Assembly: GCF_002532535.1 (NCBI RefSeq)
Contig: NZ_NQWI01000030.1
Span: forward strand, 1 to 50,148
DNA length: 50,148 nucleotides
Direction: 5' to 3'
Origin: Candidatus Viridilinea mediisalina
GTDB taxonomy: Bacteria; Chloroflexota; Chloroflexia; Chloroflexales; Chloroflexaceae
In this document: one piece after another, positions 16,352-24,369 of the stretch
Layout: each line of letters starts with the position of its first letter
Numbering within the stretch: the stretch's first letter is position 1
The notes under the pieces: generated by a model
Databases searched by the model: none
The model's input: only the letters and a program-made list of their open reading frames with translations
Told to the model about the DNA's origin: nothing
Made by a program: the position numbers and the translations under genes

Positions 16352-16439
16352 GCGCCCCTACGCTGGCTGAGCCTGTCGAAGCCAGCGTAGGGGCGCTTGC
16401 AGATACCGGGTATGTAGAAGCCGCCCCAGCGGGGCGGCT
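16352..16439. repeat. Two hairpins: TCGACAGGCTC-loop type and AGCCGCCCC type
   Basis: A 17-bp perfect stem (16352-16368 with 16380-16396) has the 11-base loop GAGCCTGTCGA. It is followed by AGCCGCCCC-AGC-GGGGCGGCT (16419-16439). Together with the heptamer array, these fill the 330-bp gap between the sugar kinase and STAS genes. Confidence 0.8.
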
Positions 16440-16478
16440 CTAGCATCACAGGAACAGGTGTGGTTCACAGCCTGTACT

Positions 16479-16847
16479 CTACTCCGCAGCAGCCTGTTGA
16501 AAGCGCCCAATGGCTTCTTCTTCATCCTGGTAGATCTCGGCATACTGGGCGAGGCCAACCATACGAAAGATCTTCTGGAAGTGCTGTGAGAGGCCGCTCA
16601 CCGCGAGTTTTTGGTTATTGCGATTCACTTCAGTGACAATGCCGATCAAGATGGCGATTCCGGCACTATTGATATAATCATTTTGGCGAAAATTTAGCAA
16701 CACAAAACGAGCGCCATCATTGGTAACTTCGCGGTAGGCCGCGTTGATCTTCTCTTCCGCGAAGGTGGTCACATCACCGACGAGGTCGATGATCGCTACC
16801 CCGTCACGCTCACGGGTGCTCACCGTCAGCTCGTCTTCCAGCATCAT
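16479..16847 (-). CDS. STAS-domain anti-anti-sigma factor (anti-sigma factor antagonist)
   Basis: 122 residues, a single STAS domain of SpoIIAA/RsbV type. The phospho-acceptor serine is at the expected place (S61 in NDYINSAGIAIL). In the partner-switching scheme, the unphosphorylated STAS protein binds an anti-sigma kinase and frees its sigma factor; phosphorylation by that kinase resets it. The two upstream genes on the same strand encode such kinases. The start may be the first or second Met (MMLEDE); GGAGG lies just upstream. Between it and the next gene is a short AGAGAAC heptamer run. Confidence 0.9.
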   Translation of the reverse strand: MMLEDELTVSTRERDGVAIIDLVGDVTTFAEEKINAAYREVTNDGARFVLLNFRQNDYINSAGIAILIGIVTEVNRNNQKLAVSGLSQHFQKIFRMVGLAQYAEIYQDEEEAIGRFQQAAAE

Positions 16848-16859
16848 AGCTCCTCCAGA

Positions 16860-16900
16860 GAACAGAGAACAGAGAACAGAGAATAGAGCGCAGAGAAAAG
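16860..16900. repeat. AGAGAAC heptamer run
   Basis: About five 7-bp units (AGAGAAC with degenerate copies) lie between the STAS gene and the anti-sigma gene. Same repeat length but different sequence from the array at 16133. Confidence 0.75.
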
Positions 16901-16916
16901 AATCGAGAACCCTGAG

Positions 16917-17345
16917 CTACCGACTAAACGCCAAGCGCATGCGGTTACCATTGGCACATGGTTCAAAGCTCGACTCATCACAGAGTTGACTAATTAGCAT
17001 CAGCCCCATGCCGCGCAGCGGCCCTAGCCCTGCAACCTTCTCGCTAATGGTCGGCAGATTATCACGCACGACAAACTCAGCCGTACCTTCATCAACTACT
17101 TCAATAACTAAGCGATCAGGTTCAAGGTGGCAATGCACGGTCACACGCAGATCGGGGCGCAACGAATTACCATGCTCAATCGCATTGATACACGCTTCAC
17201 TCAAAGCGGTCTTCAGATCTTCAATGCGTTCAGCGGAGAGGCCCATACGTCGCGCAAAGGCAGAGACGGCATCGCGGGCGATGACCTCATAGCCAAGTTC
17301 GCTAGGAAATGATAGATCCATACTGTAAATAAGAGAGGTACTCAT
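16917..17345 (-). CDS. Anti-sigma regulatory factor (RsbW/SpoIIAB-type HATPase)
   Basis: 142 residues forming one GHKL ATPase domain. The N-box ALSEACINAIEHGN and the glycine boxes (VVDEG, then GPLRGMGLMLI) are intact, so ATP binding and serine-kinase activity toward a STAS partner are likely. It is the second gene of a three-gene minus-strand operon, 37 bp after the first ATPase gene and ~70 bp before the STAS gene. No sigma factor gene is in the window, so the final target is unknown. Confidence 0.88.
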   Translation of the reverse strand: MSTSLIYSMDLSFPSELGYEVIARDAVSAFARRMGLSAERIEDLKTALSEACINAIEHGNSLRPDLRVTVHCHLEPDRLVIEVVDEGTAEFVVRDNLPTISEKVAGLGPLRGMGLMLISQLCDESSFEPCANGNRMRLAFSR

Positions 17346-17382
17346 GATGGGCTATTAATGGCCACACACAAAACGAATGACA

Positions 17383-17838
17383 CTACTCAAGATGAATCAC
17401 CATACGCACTTGGTTGCCGCCGCTTGGTGCTGTGGAGAACTCGACTTCGTCCATCAACTCGCGGATCAGCCAGATGCCCCACCCCCCCTTATCATCACGC
17501 TCGAAGGCTTCTTCAATCTTGGGGCTATTCGTGGTAGAAACTTGAGCCAAAGGCTTACGGCCTTGGTCTGCGACACTCACAATCAACCCATCTTCCAGTG
17601 CAGTCAGCAGCACAACCACCTTCATGGCCGCATCCTGCTGATTACCATGCTCAATCGCATTGGTGACCGCCTCGCTAATCGCTGTTTTCAGCGAGTCGAC
17701 GCGGTCATCGGGGAAGCCCATGCGGCGGGCAAGTGAAGAGGCGGTATCCATCGCTACCCGCTCGTAGCCGAGCTTGCTCGGAAGCCGCAACTCTATCACT
17801 TTTTCCAGGCGCTCAGGCTGGGAGGTTTCGTCACTCAT
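17383..17838 (-). CDS. Second anti-sigma regulatory factor (RsbW/SpoIIAB-type HATPase)
   Basis: 151 residues, paralogous to the downstream gene over its whole length: both start with a LPSKLGYERVAMDTASSLAR-type segment. It has an intact N-box (AISEAVTNAIEHGN) and GGWGIWLI glycine box. Two non-identical ATPases plus one STAS protein suggest either two target sigma factors or a heteromeric switch (inference). It opens the operon; upstream is the repeat-containing gap 17839-18112. Confidence 0.88.
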   Translation of the reverse strand: MSDETSQPERLEKVIELRLPSKLGYERVAMDTASSLARRMGFPDDRVDSLKTAISEAVTNAIEHGNQQDAAMKVVVLLTALEDGLIVSVADQGRKPLAQVSTTNSPKIEEAFERDDKGGWGIWLIRELMDEVEFSTAPSGGNQVRMVIHLE

Positions 17839-17991
17839 ACTAGCTAACCTAGACCGATCAGAAGCTACGCTTGTTCCGGAAACCCACCCAATGAGAAGAA
17901 TGTGTGGCTTTTATGTTTACGCCCGCCCACTATCATAGCATGGGCGGTGTTCGTGTGGCAAGGGGGGAATTTGAGCGGTAAGGAGATGTTC

Positions 17992-18091
17992 ACCACAGAG
18001 ACACAGAGGACACAGAGATCGTGCAGTGAGTGCAATCATTCTAGCTTATACTCCATACCAGAAACCTCTGTGCTCTCGGTGCCTCTGTGGT
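17992..18091. mobile_element. MITE-like element, copy B (100 bp)
   Basis: 26-bp terminal inverted repeats (17992-18017 and 18066-18091), ACCACAGAGACACAGAGG type, with an unrelated ~48-bp centre. It ends about 20 bp from the stop codon of the carboxyltransferase gene. Confidence 0.75.
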
Positions 18092-18112
18092 AAAACATTC
18101 TGTACGGCACCC

Positions 18113-19666
18113 CTACAACGGAATATTGCCATGCTTACGGGCTGGCATGCTCTGGCGCTTGGTGCGTGCGATGCGTAGGGCTTTAACTAGGGTTGGGCGG
18201 GTTTCGCGCGGTTCGATCACGGCATCGATGTAGCCGCGTTCAGCGGCAACATAGGGGTTGGCAAAGCGATTCTGATAGTCTTCGACCAACTCGGCTTGGC
18301 GTTGGGCCGGATCGCTGGCTTCGGCCAACTCTTTGCGGAAGATAATCCGCACTGCGGCATCAACACCCATCACGGCAATCTCGGAGGTGGGCCAGGCGAA
18401 GTTGAAGTCGGCCCGAATGTGCTTCGAGGCCATGACGTCGTAGGCGCCACCATACGCCTTGCGCGTAATCACGGTCAACTTAGGCACGGTGGCCTCACAG
18501 TAGGCATAGAGCAGCTTGGCACCATGGCGGATGATGCCGCCATACTCTTGGCTCGTACCCGGCAAAAAGCCCGGTACGTCCACAAAGGTGAGCAGCGGAA
18601 GGTTGAAGGCATCACAGAAGCGCACGAAGCGCGCCGCCTTGACTGAGCTATCAATGTCGAGTGTGCCCGCCATGTGCATCGGCTGGTTGGCCACCACGCC
18701 GACGGCATGGCCATCCAAGCGGGCAAAGCCAATGACGATATTGCGCGCCCAGTGGGGCTGGACTTCAAAGAAGAAGCCGTCGTCCACCACCGCCTCGAGA
18801 ACCTTGACCATGTCGTAGGCTTTGCGCGGACTGTCGGGTACTAGGGTCTGCAACTCTTCGTCCATGCGCTCCGGGTCGTCTTCGGGCGCGACATAGGGCG
18901 GGTCGTCCATGTTATTGGATGGCAGAAAGGAGATGAGAGTCCGCAGTTGTTCAAAGCAGTCCTCTTCGCTCTCGGCGGCAAAGTGGGCCACGCCCGAACG
19001 GGAGTTGTGGGTCATTGCGCCGCCCAACTCCTCAAAGCCAACCTCTTCACCCGTGACCGTCTTGATCACATCGGGGCCGGTGATGAACATCTGGCTTGAG
19101 CCTTTGACCATCATGATGAAGTCGGTCATCACTGGCGAGTAGACCGCGCCGCCGGCACAGGGGCCAGCAATCACCGAGAGCTGGGGGATGACGCCGCTGC
19201 TCAAGACATTGCGGTAGAAGATTTCGGCGTAACCGCCAAGACTCACCACCCCCTCTTGGATACGCGCCCCACCTGAATCGTTGATGCCAATACAGGGTAC
19301 CCCCATACGCACAGCAAGATCCATAACCTTACAGATCTTTTCAGCAAAGACTTCACCCAAACTGCCACCAAAGATCGTAAAATCTTGGGCAAAGACACAG
19401 ACCGGACGGCCATCAATCGTACCGTGGCCCGTGATTACGCCATCACCCAGGGGCTTACGGCGTTCCATACCAAAAGCCGCAGTACGATGTACTGCAAAAG
19501 CATCAAGTTCTACAAACGAACCAGGATCGAGCAACAGATCAATCCGCTCACGGGCCGTCAACTTACCCCGTTCATGCTGCTTCGCAATCGCAGCGGGGTC
19601 GCCAGTCTGAACCTTCTCGCGCCGTTGGCGCAACTCTGCGATCTTCTCAGCGGTAGTTTGTGACAT
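18113..19666 (-). CDS. pccB: Biotin-dependent acyl-CoA carboxyltransferase beta subunit (propionyl/methylmalonyl-CoA type)
   Basis: 517 residues, normal length for PccB/MmdA. It has the two crotonase-like halves: acyl-CoA site with [12 protein letters not shown] and [12 protein letters not shown], biotin site with [14 protein letters not shown] and [18 protein letters not shown]. It moves the carboxyl group from carboxybiotin to an acyl-CoA. In Chloroflexales this step serves propionyl-CoA carboxylation in the 3-hydroxypropionate bicycle; acetyl-CoA or other substrates cannot be excluded. The biotin carboxylase and carrier subunits are not in the window. GGAGC lies upstream of the ATG at 19666. 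Confidence 0.92.
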   Translation of the reverse strand: MSQTTAEKIAELRQRREKVQTGDPAAIAKQHERGKLTARERIDLLLDPGSFVELDAFAVHRTAAFGMERRKPLGDGVITGHGTIDGRPVCVFAQDFTIFGGSLGEVFAEKICKVMDLAVRMGVPCIGINDSGGARIQEGVVSLGGYAEIFYRNVLSSGVIPQLSVIAGPCAGGAVYSPVMTDFIMMVKGSSQMFITGPDVIKTVTGEEVGFEELGGAMTHNSRSGVAHFAAESEEDCFEQLRTLISFLPSNNMDDPPYVAPEDDPERMDEELQTLVPDSPRKAYDMVKVLEAVVDDGFFFEVQPHWARNIVIGFARLDGHAVGVVANQPMHMAGTLDIDSSVKAARFVRFCDAFNLPLLTFVDVPGFLPGTSQEYGGIIRHGAKLLYAYCEATVPKLTVITRKAYGGAYDVMASKHIRADFNFAWPTSEIAVMGVDAAVRIIFRKELAEASDPAQRQAELVEDYQNRFANPYVAAERGYIDAVIEPRETRPTLVKALRIARTKRQSMPARKHGNIPL

Positions 19667-19679
19667 AGTGGAAGCTCCT

Positions 19680-19831
19680 TATGGGAGAACAGGAGAACAA
19701 AGGAACAGAGGAACAGGAGAACAGAACATTTTCCATGTTTTCAGGTAGCTACATTCTTCTGTTTCTCTGTTCCTCTGCTCTTCTGTTCCTCTGCTCTTCT
19801 GTTCCTCTGTTCTCCTGTTCTTCTGTTCTTC
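19680..19831. repeat. Octamer arrays in inverted orientation
   Basis: GAGAACAG/AGGAACAG octamers (19680-19727) are followed by the complementary CTGTTCCT/CTGCTCTT octamers (~19755-19831). The two blocks could fold on each other. The second block encodes the C-terminal ~25 residues of the WecG gene on the minus strand. Confidence 0.85.
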
Positions 19832-20595
19832 TTTAGCACATGCCAAATAAAGCGAGGCACCGCATCAATAATGCGGGGCAGGCGTTGGGGTTGATGGGCG
19901 AGACGGTGGAGCCATTCTAACCCAAGCCGCCTGAGCCAGCGCGGGGCGCGGGGGACAGTGCCGGCTAGGTAGTCGAAGGTACCCCCAACACCAATAGCGA
20001 TAGGCACACCAAGACGCTCTTGATTGCGGGCAATCCAGAGGTCTTGGCGCGGATGGCCATAGGCCACCAGCAAAATATCGGGGCGGGCAGCGCGGATCAT
20101 TTGCTGCAGAAAGGGCTCATGGCGCGGAGTGGGCGAGCCAGCATAGCATCCGGCCACAAGCAAGCCTGGGGCTTCACGGGCCAGCACTTGGGCCGCAGCC
20201 TCGGCCACCCCTGGAGCGGCACCCAGCAAGAAGATGCGATAGCCCCGTTGGGCAGCCAACGCAGCCAGACGGCGGGTCAGTTCCACCCCAGTCACGCGCC
20301 CGCGCAGGGGCTGCCCCAGATAGCGAGCCGCCAGCAACAAGCCCACTCCATCAGGTGTACAGAGGGTGGCACGGGCCAAGACCGCTGCAAATTCAGGGTT
20401 ACGGCCCGCCTCGATCACAAACTCAGGGTTGACTGTACAGATCTGATGGACCCCCCCAGCCTCAAGCAAAGCAGCGATCCGCGCCACTGCTTCAGCTTCA
20501 GTCACAGCGTCAATTGCCACACCAAGAATCGTTATACGCCGCCTTAAGGGCGGCGGAGGCAATCCAACGCTGGCTGAGGTCTCGACTGGGAGCAT
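19741..20595 (-). CDS. WecG/TagA/CpsF-family glycosyltransferase (GT26)
   Basis: 284 residues; the family is usually about 240-250. The core matches GT26: ILGVAIDAVTEAEAVARI, TVNPEFVIEAGRNPEF, TPDGVGLLLAARYLG, RVTGVELTRRLA and the late GVGGTFDYLAGTVPRAPRWL. GT26 enzymes add N-acetylmannosaminuronate or ManNAc to a polyprenyl-linked sugar at the inner membrane face during glycan synthesis. The extra C-terminal tail (about 256-284, very rich in Arg, Glu, Gln and Lys) is translated from the octamer repeat and is not part of the family. Confidence 0.9.
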   Translation of the reverse strand: MLPVETSASVGLPPPPLRRRITILGVAIDAVTEAEAVARIAALLEAGGVHQICTVNPEFVIEAGRNPEFAAVLARATLCTPDGVGLLLAARYLGQPLRGRVTGVELTRRLAALAAQRGYRIFLLGAAPGVAEAAAQVLAREAPGLLVAGCYAGSPTPRHEPFLQQMIRAARPDILLVAYGHPRQDLWIARNQERLGVPIAIGVGGTFDYLAGTVPRAPRWLRRLGLEWLHRLAHQPQRLPRIIDAVPRFIWHVLKKNRRTGEQRNRRAEEQKSRGTEKQKNVAT

Positions 20596-20624
20596 AGTGA
20601 TTGGCGCGGAACTGATACTAGTGA

Positions 20625-20662
20625 GGCGTGAGGTGTGAGGCGTGAGGCGTGAGGCGTGAGGC
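20625..20662. repeat. GTGAGGC heptamer array
   Basis: Five or more 7-bp units GTGAGGC/GTGAGGT upstream of the WecG-type gene and about 200 bp before the type VII locus. The rest of 20596-20853 holds only the candidate promoter below. Confidence 0.85.
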
Positions 20663-20784
20663 TGCGCCGCCCCACCAAGTAACTGCTGTGATTATAGCCT
20701 AGAATGGCCAATTTGTGGGATGACTTGGGCCGCAAATCGGATTTCAGACCAAAATGAGCAATATTCGGACGAAAACCGTATCTT

Positions 20785-20814
20785 TTGGGCTCCTGCGACG
20801 GTACATGTTATGAG
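20785..20814 (+). promoter_or_regulatory. Candidate promoter of the type VII locus
   Basis: TTGGGC (20785-20790), 18-bp spacer, TATGAG (20809-20814) preceded by TGT (extended -10). A weak match. The resulting leader would be about 33 bases and contains AAAGGAG before the ATG at 20854. Confidence 0.3.
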
Positions 20815-20853
20815 ACCTATTTTTTTCGCGCCTAGTCTAAAGGAGACCCGACC

Positions 20854-21135
20854 ATGAGTGACCGTGTACTTTCGACCGCGACGGCCCGTGAGGCGATTAC
20901 GTCATTCCAGGCGATTGTGAATGGACCGTTGTTGGAGCAGATCAGCCAGTTGAACAGCAAGGGGCAGATTCTGAGCCAGCCGAACAATTGGGATGGCCAT
21001 TTGGCGATTCAGTTCCGCAGCCATTGGGCCGATACGCACCAGAAGTTGTTGGCTATCCAACAGAGCTTGGAGGAGTTGCGCCGCCAGATTCATCAGATCA
21101 ACCAGAACATTATGCAGGCAGGTGGGAATTCGTAA
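20854..21135 (+). CDS. WXG100-family (ESAT-6-like) protein
   Basis: 93 residues, the size of the WXG100 family. Two predicted helices flank a central W46-D47-G48 in PNNWDGHLA. There is no signal peptide, as expected for a type VII substrate that folds as a helical hairpin and dimerises. The C-terminal YxxxD/E export motif is not visible. Strong AAAGGAG before the ATG. The stop overlaps the next gene's start by one base (TAATG), so the two are translationally coupled. First gene of the secretion locus. Confidence 0.82.
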   Translation: MSDRVLSTATAREAITSFQAIVNGPLLEQISQLNSKGQILSQPNNWDGHLAIQFRSHWADTHQKLLAIQQSLEELRRQIHQINQNIMQAGGNS

Positions 21136-21914
21136 TGCACACCGATGCTGTTCAACTGAGTCACGAGGAGCTGTTGTTGGTGCTTGGCCTGTTGAAACTG
21201 CCAACACCACTGGCCCTCGGCCCCCGTCCGGCCGATGGTTACCAAGCCCTCGGCCTCGGGGCAGCCCTGGGCGCAGCAGGGGCGAGCTTGGTCGCCCGCG
21301 AGCTTGCCTCGCCCCCTGCGCGTGATGAGCTACCGCCCGACCCGGTGCCGGCTCTGGCCGCGCTCGCCAGAGCGGTTGCCCTCGCGGAGGGCTGCCTCTT
21401 CCTTGCCGAACGGCGTGGGGCGGAGCGGCGCACGGCTCATCTTAGTACCTACAGTGGCACCCTGGTGTTGCACACCTGTCCGGTGCCACGCATCCACCGG
21501 CTGGCACGTTTAGCCGACCGCAAGGCGGCGACGGCGTGGCTCAGCACACATATCGCTACAGCGGAGGGGGCGGCGGCACCAACGGTGCGCGCCCCGGTGG
21601 CAACGTTGGCAAGCGTCCTCGAGGCGCTTGAGGCGGGCCAAGTGGCGGCAGCGCAGGCCCAACTAGAGGCGGCAGAGGTGGCGGCGAGTAGTGACTTTAT
21701 TGCAGCGGTTGGCCCCCAACCCAGTCGTTTCGTCTTGGCCGCCATGCGCCGCCTGCAAGAAGCCGTCCCCGTTGGCCGCGCCTCGATTGTCCTCTGCGGT
21801 AGCCACGCCACCTGGTGGGGCGCAAGCGACCCCGACCTGGTCGAATTGCGCCCCTTGGGGCCTGCTGCGCTGCAGGCGGAATTGGACGAGTTGGTTGGAT
21901 GGATCCAGGGGTGA
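21135..21914 (+). CDS. ESX-associated protein, EspG-like (tentative)
   Basis: 259 residues from the ATG at 21135, which overlaps the WXG100 stop; a longer frame from 20988 lies inside that gene. The layout resembles EspG-type chaperones, which bind WXG/PE-PPE substrates in the cytoplasm. It has an N-terminal LSHEELLLVLGLL segment and a mid-N-terminal ASLVARELA segment like the 'RGL' region of EspG. A central beta-rich part follows, then an alpha-helical stretch and a C-terminal VELRPLGPAALQAELDELV. No catalytic motif is seen. The family assignment rests on pattern and context only. Ala-rich and high GC in the middle. Confidence 0.5.
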   Translation: MHTDAVQLSHEELLLVLGLLKLPTPLALGPRPADGYQALGLGAALGAAGASLVARELASPPARDELPPDPVPALAALARAVALAEGCLFLAERRGAERRTAHLSTYSGTLVLHTCPVPRIHRLARLADRKAATAWLSTHIATAEGAAAPTVRAPVATLASVLEALEAGQVAAAQAQLEAAEVAASSDFIAAVGPQPSRFVLAAMRRLQEAVPVGRASIVLCGSHATWWGASDPDLVELRPLGPAALQAELDELVGWIQG

Positions 21915-21919
21915 TTGGG

Positions 21920-22021
21920 TTGGGGCTACGCCCCAAACCTCCTTGCTTCGTTGCTGTTTGGCGGCTTCGCCGCCAAACAGCAACGAAGCAAGCTTTGCGG
22001 GGGCGGCGAAGCCGCCCCCGC
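21920..22021. repeat. Three-hairpin cassette including GGCGGC-tip hairpin, copy 3
   Basis: TTGGGGC-TAC-GCCCCAA (21920-21936), then a 24-bp perfect stem (21942-21965 with 21969-21992; tip GGCGGC-TTC-GCCGCC; arm CTTGCTTCGTTGCTGTTT), then GCGGGGGCGGC-GAA-GCCGCCCCCGC (21997-22021). It fills the gap between two type VII genes. Confidence 0.88.
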
Positions 22022-22097
22022 GCCCCCACCGGAGGTGACGTTGACGTAGCCCAAGCCTCAAGGCTTATGCACATTACTTTAGGAGAAAGTAACCCCC

Positions 22098-23714
22098 ATG
22101 GCAGCAACAAGTTCCGTCAGCTTGGAGGGGCTGGCGACCTATCAGCGGGCGGGTGATGCGGCAGCAGGGCGCATCACGGCGGCAGGGTACGGTCTGGATG
22201 CGGCGTTGGGGCCGTTTCACGCCCGTTGCGTTGAGTATCCGGTGCATGCGACACGCAATTTGACTGGGCGCATCTTTGGCTATGCGAACCACGAGGGTAC
22301 GTTGGTGCGCCATGTGGCCGAACTGGCGCAGGCGTTCCGTCAGGCCGACAGCGGGTGGCTGGGGGCGATGTTGCCCGGCTTTATGCGTGCGTGGCACTAC
22401 CGCGATCATTATGGCCGCGATGCGCCTACGGCACTCGTTGGCGCACTGAACCGTGATTTGGCGCTCAGGTTGCAGCATGTGCCCACTTTTGGTGCCGTGC
22501 GGCTCTATGATGCATGGCGCACCGCCAGTTGGAATGGGGCTGGTAGGAGCCTGAATCTGATAGCGCGGATTACCAATCGAAGCATTGCGCTCTCCGAATC
22601 ACGCTGGCCCCAAGTCTTGCCCTTGGTCAGTGCGGTTTTTGCGGGGCCGATGATCATGGCAGGGCTGAGTGCCGCAGGGCTGAGTGTGGTGGGCGATGCC
22701 CCGCGTTGGCTCAATCAACCCGTCAATGCCCCCTCGGATCTGTTGCACCTCTCGCTCCAGGGCTTCTGGTATGAGGGCATGGCCCATCTGAACCCACAGC
22801 TTTTTCAGTCCTTGAGTGCCCAAGTAGACCAATTGAGTCTTGCTACGTGCGCTGAGTTGGAGCGCTGTACCCCCAGCGGACGTGAGCCTGAGGTTGCGGA
22901 GCGGATCGTTGATCCGCTGACTGGCGCATTGGATGTTGCTGCTGAACAGGTGTTTTTGCACAGTTTCCAGGCTGGTCAACGCTTTCAGCCCCAGGCTGCC
23001 GATGCGATGCATGGCGATCATAGTGCCATCAGTTATGCTCCGGGCGAGCAGGTGCGGCTCGAACGGCTCAATGCCGAGCGCGGTGATTACCGCATCAGCA
23101 TTGCCGGGCTGAATCCCAATCAGCCGGGGGCGATCAACAATTTTGAAGCGGTGGCCATGACGGCCCAAGGCATCAGTGAGGGCAACCACTACTACGAAGA
23201 GGTACGGGCGCGCTTTCTCGCTGATCTTGAGCGCATTCCGCCAGGGAGTGTGCTGCACCTCCAGGGTCATAGCATGGGGGGCGGTATGTGCTTTCTGCTG
23301 CGCGACGATCCGCTGGTGCAGGCCAGCCTTGTGGCTGCTGGTGTGGTGATTGGCAGCATGATCACCTTTGGGGCGGTGCGGCCCCAGGGGCCAGCGGGCC
23401 AGGATCTGCCGCGTGAGGCGGGAAATCCCTTTGCCCATGCCGAGGAGCGCCACTATGTGGACACTGACGATAGCCTAGCACGCAATGTGGGCGCTGGCCA
23501 TGTTGGTTTTGCCAATGTCTTTTTGCTCGAAAATAACCAAGTCAATGATCCTGTTTTTGCCCATGGCGATTATGAAAACCCCGAAAACTACCATGCTCTG
23601 CCGCCAGATCTGCAGCGCCTGCCCTTCGAGGTTGATCCAGAGAGCTATGAGGTCTATGCACCAACCAGTTTTGCTGCCATCCAGCTTGATGAGGAGGAGG
23701 AGGCTCAACCATGA
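22098..23714 (+). CDS. Alpha/beta-hydrolase (lipase-like) protein of the type VII locus, candidate effector
   Basis: 538 residues. The nucleophile elbow is clear: LHLQGHSMGGGMCFLL with Ser392. Candidate acid and His residues lie further on (HYVDTDDSLARNVGAGHVGF, ENYHALP). The first ~100 residues look helical and WXG-like in composition and could be an export region. Residues ~170-220 are hydrophobic. Strong AGGAG 12 bases before the ATG. It sits between an EspG-like and a WXG-like gene and overlaps the latter by ATGA, so it is probably a secreted esterase/lipase or a dedicated substrate. Substrate unknown. It has no typical Sec signal. Confidence 0.72.
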   Translation: MAATSSVSLEGLATYQRAGDAAAGRITAAGYGLDAALGPFHARCVEYPVHATRNLTGRIFGYANHEGTLVRHVAELAQAFRQADSGWLGAMLPGFMRAWHYRDHYGRDAPTALVGALNRDLALRLQHVPTFGAVRLYDAWRTASWNGAGRSLNLIARITNRSIALSESRWPQVLPLVSAVFAGPMIMAGLSAAGLSVVGDAPRWLNQPVNAPSDLLHLSLQGFWYEGMAHLNPQLFQSLSAQVDQLSLATCAELERCTPSGREPEVAERIVDPLTGALDVAAEQVFLHSFQAGQRFQPQAADAMHGDHSAISYAPGEQVRLERLNAERGDYRISIAGLNPNQPGAINNFEAVAMTAQGISEGNHYYEEVRARFLADLERIPPGSVLHLQGHSMGGGMCFLLRDDPLVQASLVAAGVVIGSMITFGAVRPQGPAGQDLPREAGNPFAHAEERHYVDTDDSLARNVGAGHVGFANVFLLENNQVNDPVFAHGDYENPENYHALPPDLQRLPFEVDPESYEVYAPTSFAAIQLDEEEEAQP

Positions 23715-24103
23715 GGCGGCCAAACTATGTGGATGTGCGCTGGGATCACGGGGCGGCCAATGCGGCCATAGGGGCCTGTATGCGTGCCGCCGATGAACTG
23801 GAACATGCGATGGCTGACTGCAACCGCGCCCTGACTCAAGCGCGTGAACATTGGCAGGGTAATCGCATGGAGCAGTTTCTGCAAGAGCGCCAAGCCCTTG
23901 ATAGCCACGGACGTAGCCTCGCAAACGATTGTCGTGCGGCGGCCCATGCGATTGGTGCGGCGAGCCAGCAAGCCCACGCCGAGCAGCAGCGGCGCGAGCA
24001 GGAGCGGGCCGATTATGAGCGTTGGGAGCGTGAAGAGCGCGAACGGCGCGAACGCGAAGAGCGCGAACGACGCGCACGAGAACGCCAGCAACAGGCAGCG
24101 TAG
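23711..24103 (+). CDS. WXG100-like protein with charged coiled-coil tail
   Basis: 130 residues. Helix, W48-Q49-G50 turn (REHWQGNRMEQF), helix, then a ~40-residue tail of almost only Arg and Glu from residue 92. The tail contains Y102-E-R-W-E106, which fits the YxxxD/E type VII export signal. Starts with ATGA overlap on the hydrolase gene, so the two are probably made together and may form a complex. The long charged tail is unusual for WXG100 proteins. Confidence 0.72.
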   Translation: MRRPNYVDVRWDHGAANAAIGACMRAADELEHAMADCNRALTQAREHWQGNRMEQFLQERQALDSHGRSLANDCRAAAHAIGAASQQAHAEQQRREQERADYERWEREERERREREERERRARERQQQAA

Positions 24104-24139
24104 GCAAGGCTTCGCCTGTTACATGAAGCCCCCGGCGGG

Positions 24140-24271
24140 GGGTTGGGGGAGGCAAAGCCTCCCCAAAGAAAACTCTTTTTGTTCCGTGTTGGCGGCTTCG
24201 CCGCCAACACGGAACAAAAAACGGGGTTTGGGGCGTAGCCCCAAAGTGGGCTTTAGGGCGGCAGCCCTAAA
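24140..24271. repeat. Multi-hairpin cassette including GGCGGC-tip hairpin, copy 4
   Basis: GGGGAGGC-AAA-GCCTCCCC (24146-24164); a 21-bp perfect stem (24176-24196 with 24200-24220; arm TTTTTGTTCCGTGTT); TTTGGGGC-GTA-GCCCCAAA (24227-24245); TTTAGGGC-GGCA-GCCCTAAA (24252-24271). It fills most of the 266-bp gap before the motor gene. Confidence 0.88.
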
Positions 24272-24369
24272 CGTAAGGCGCATGAGGCCCATGCGTCGGC
24301 ACCTCCGCTGCGGCAGCAGCAAAAAGCGTAACTTGGTTACGAACCATACCCTTAGGGAGAAAAAAACCC

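Noticed and set aside
20988-21134. Longer N terminus for the EspG-like protein
   Set aside because: It lies entirely within the WXG100 gene in another frame; the TAATG junction at 21133-21137 gives a natural coupled start.
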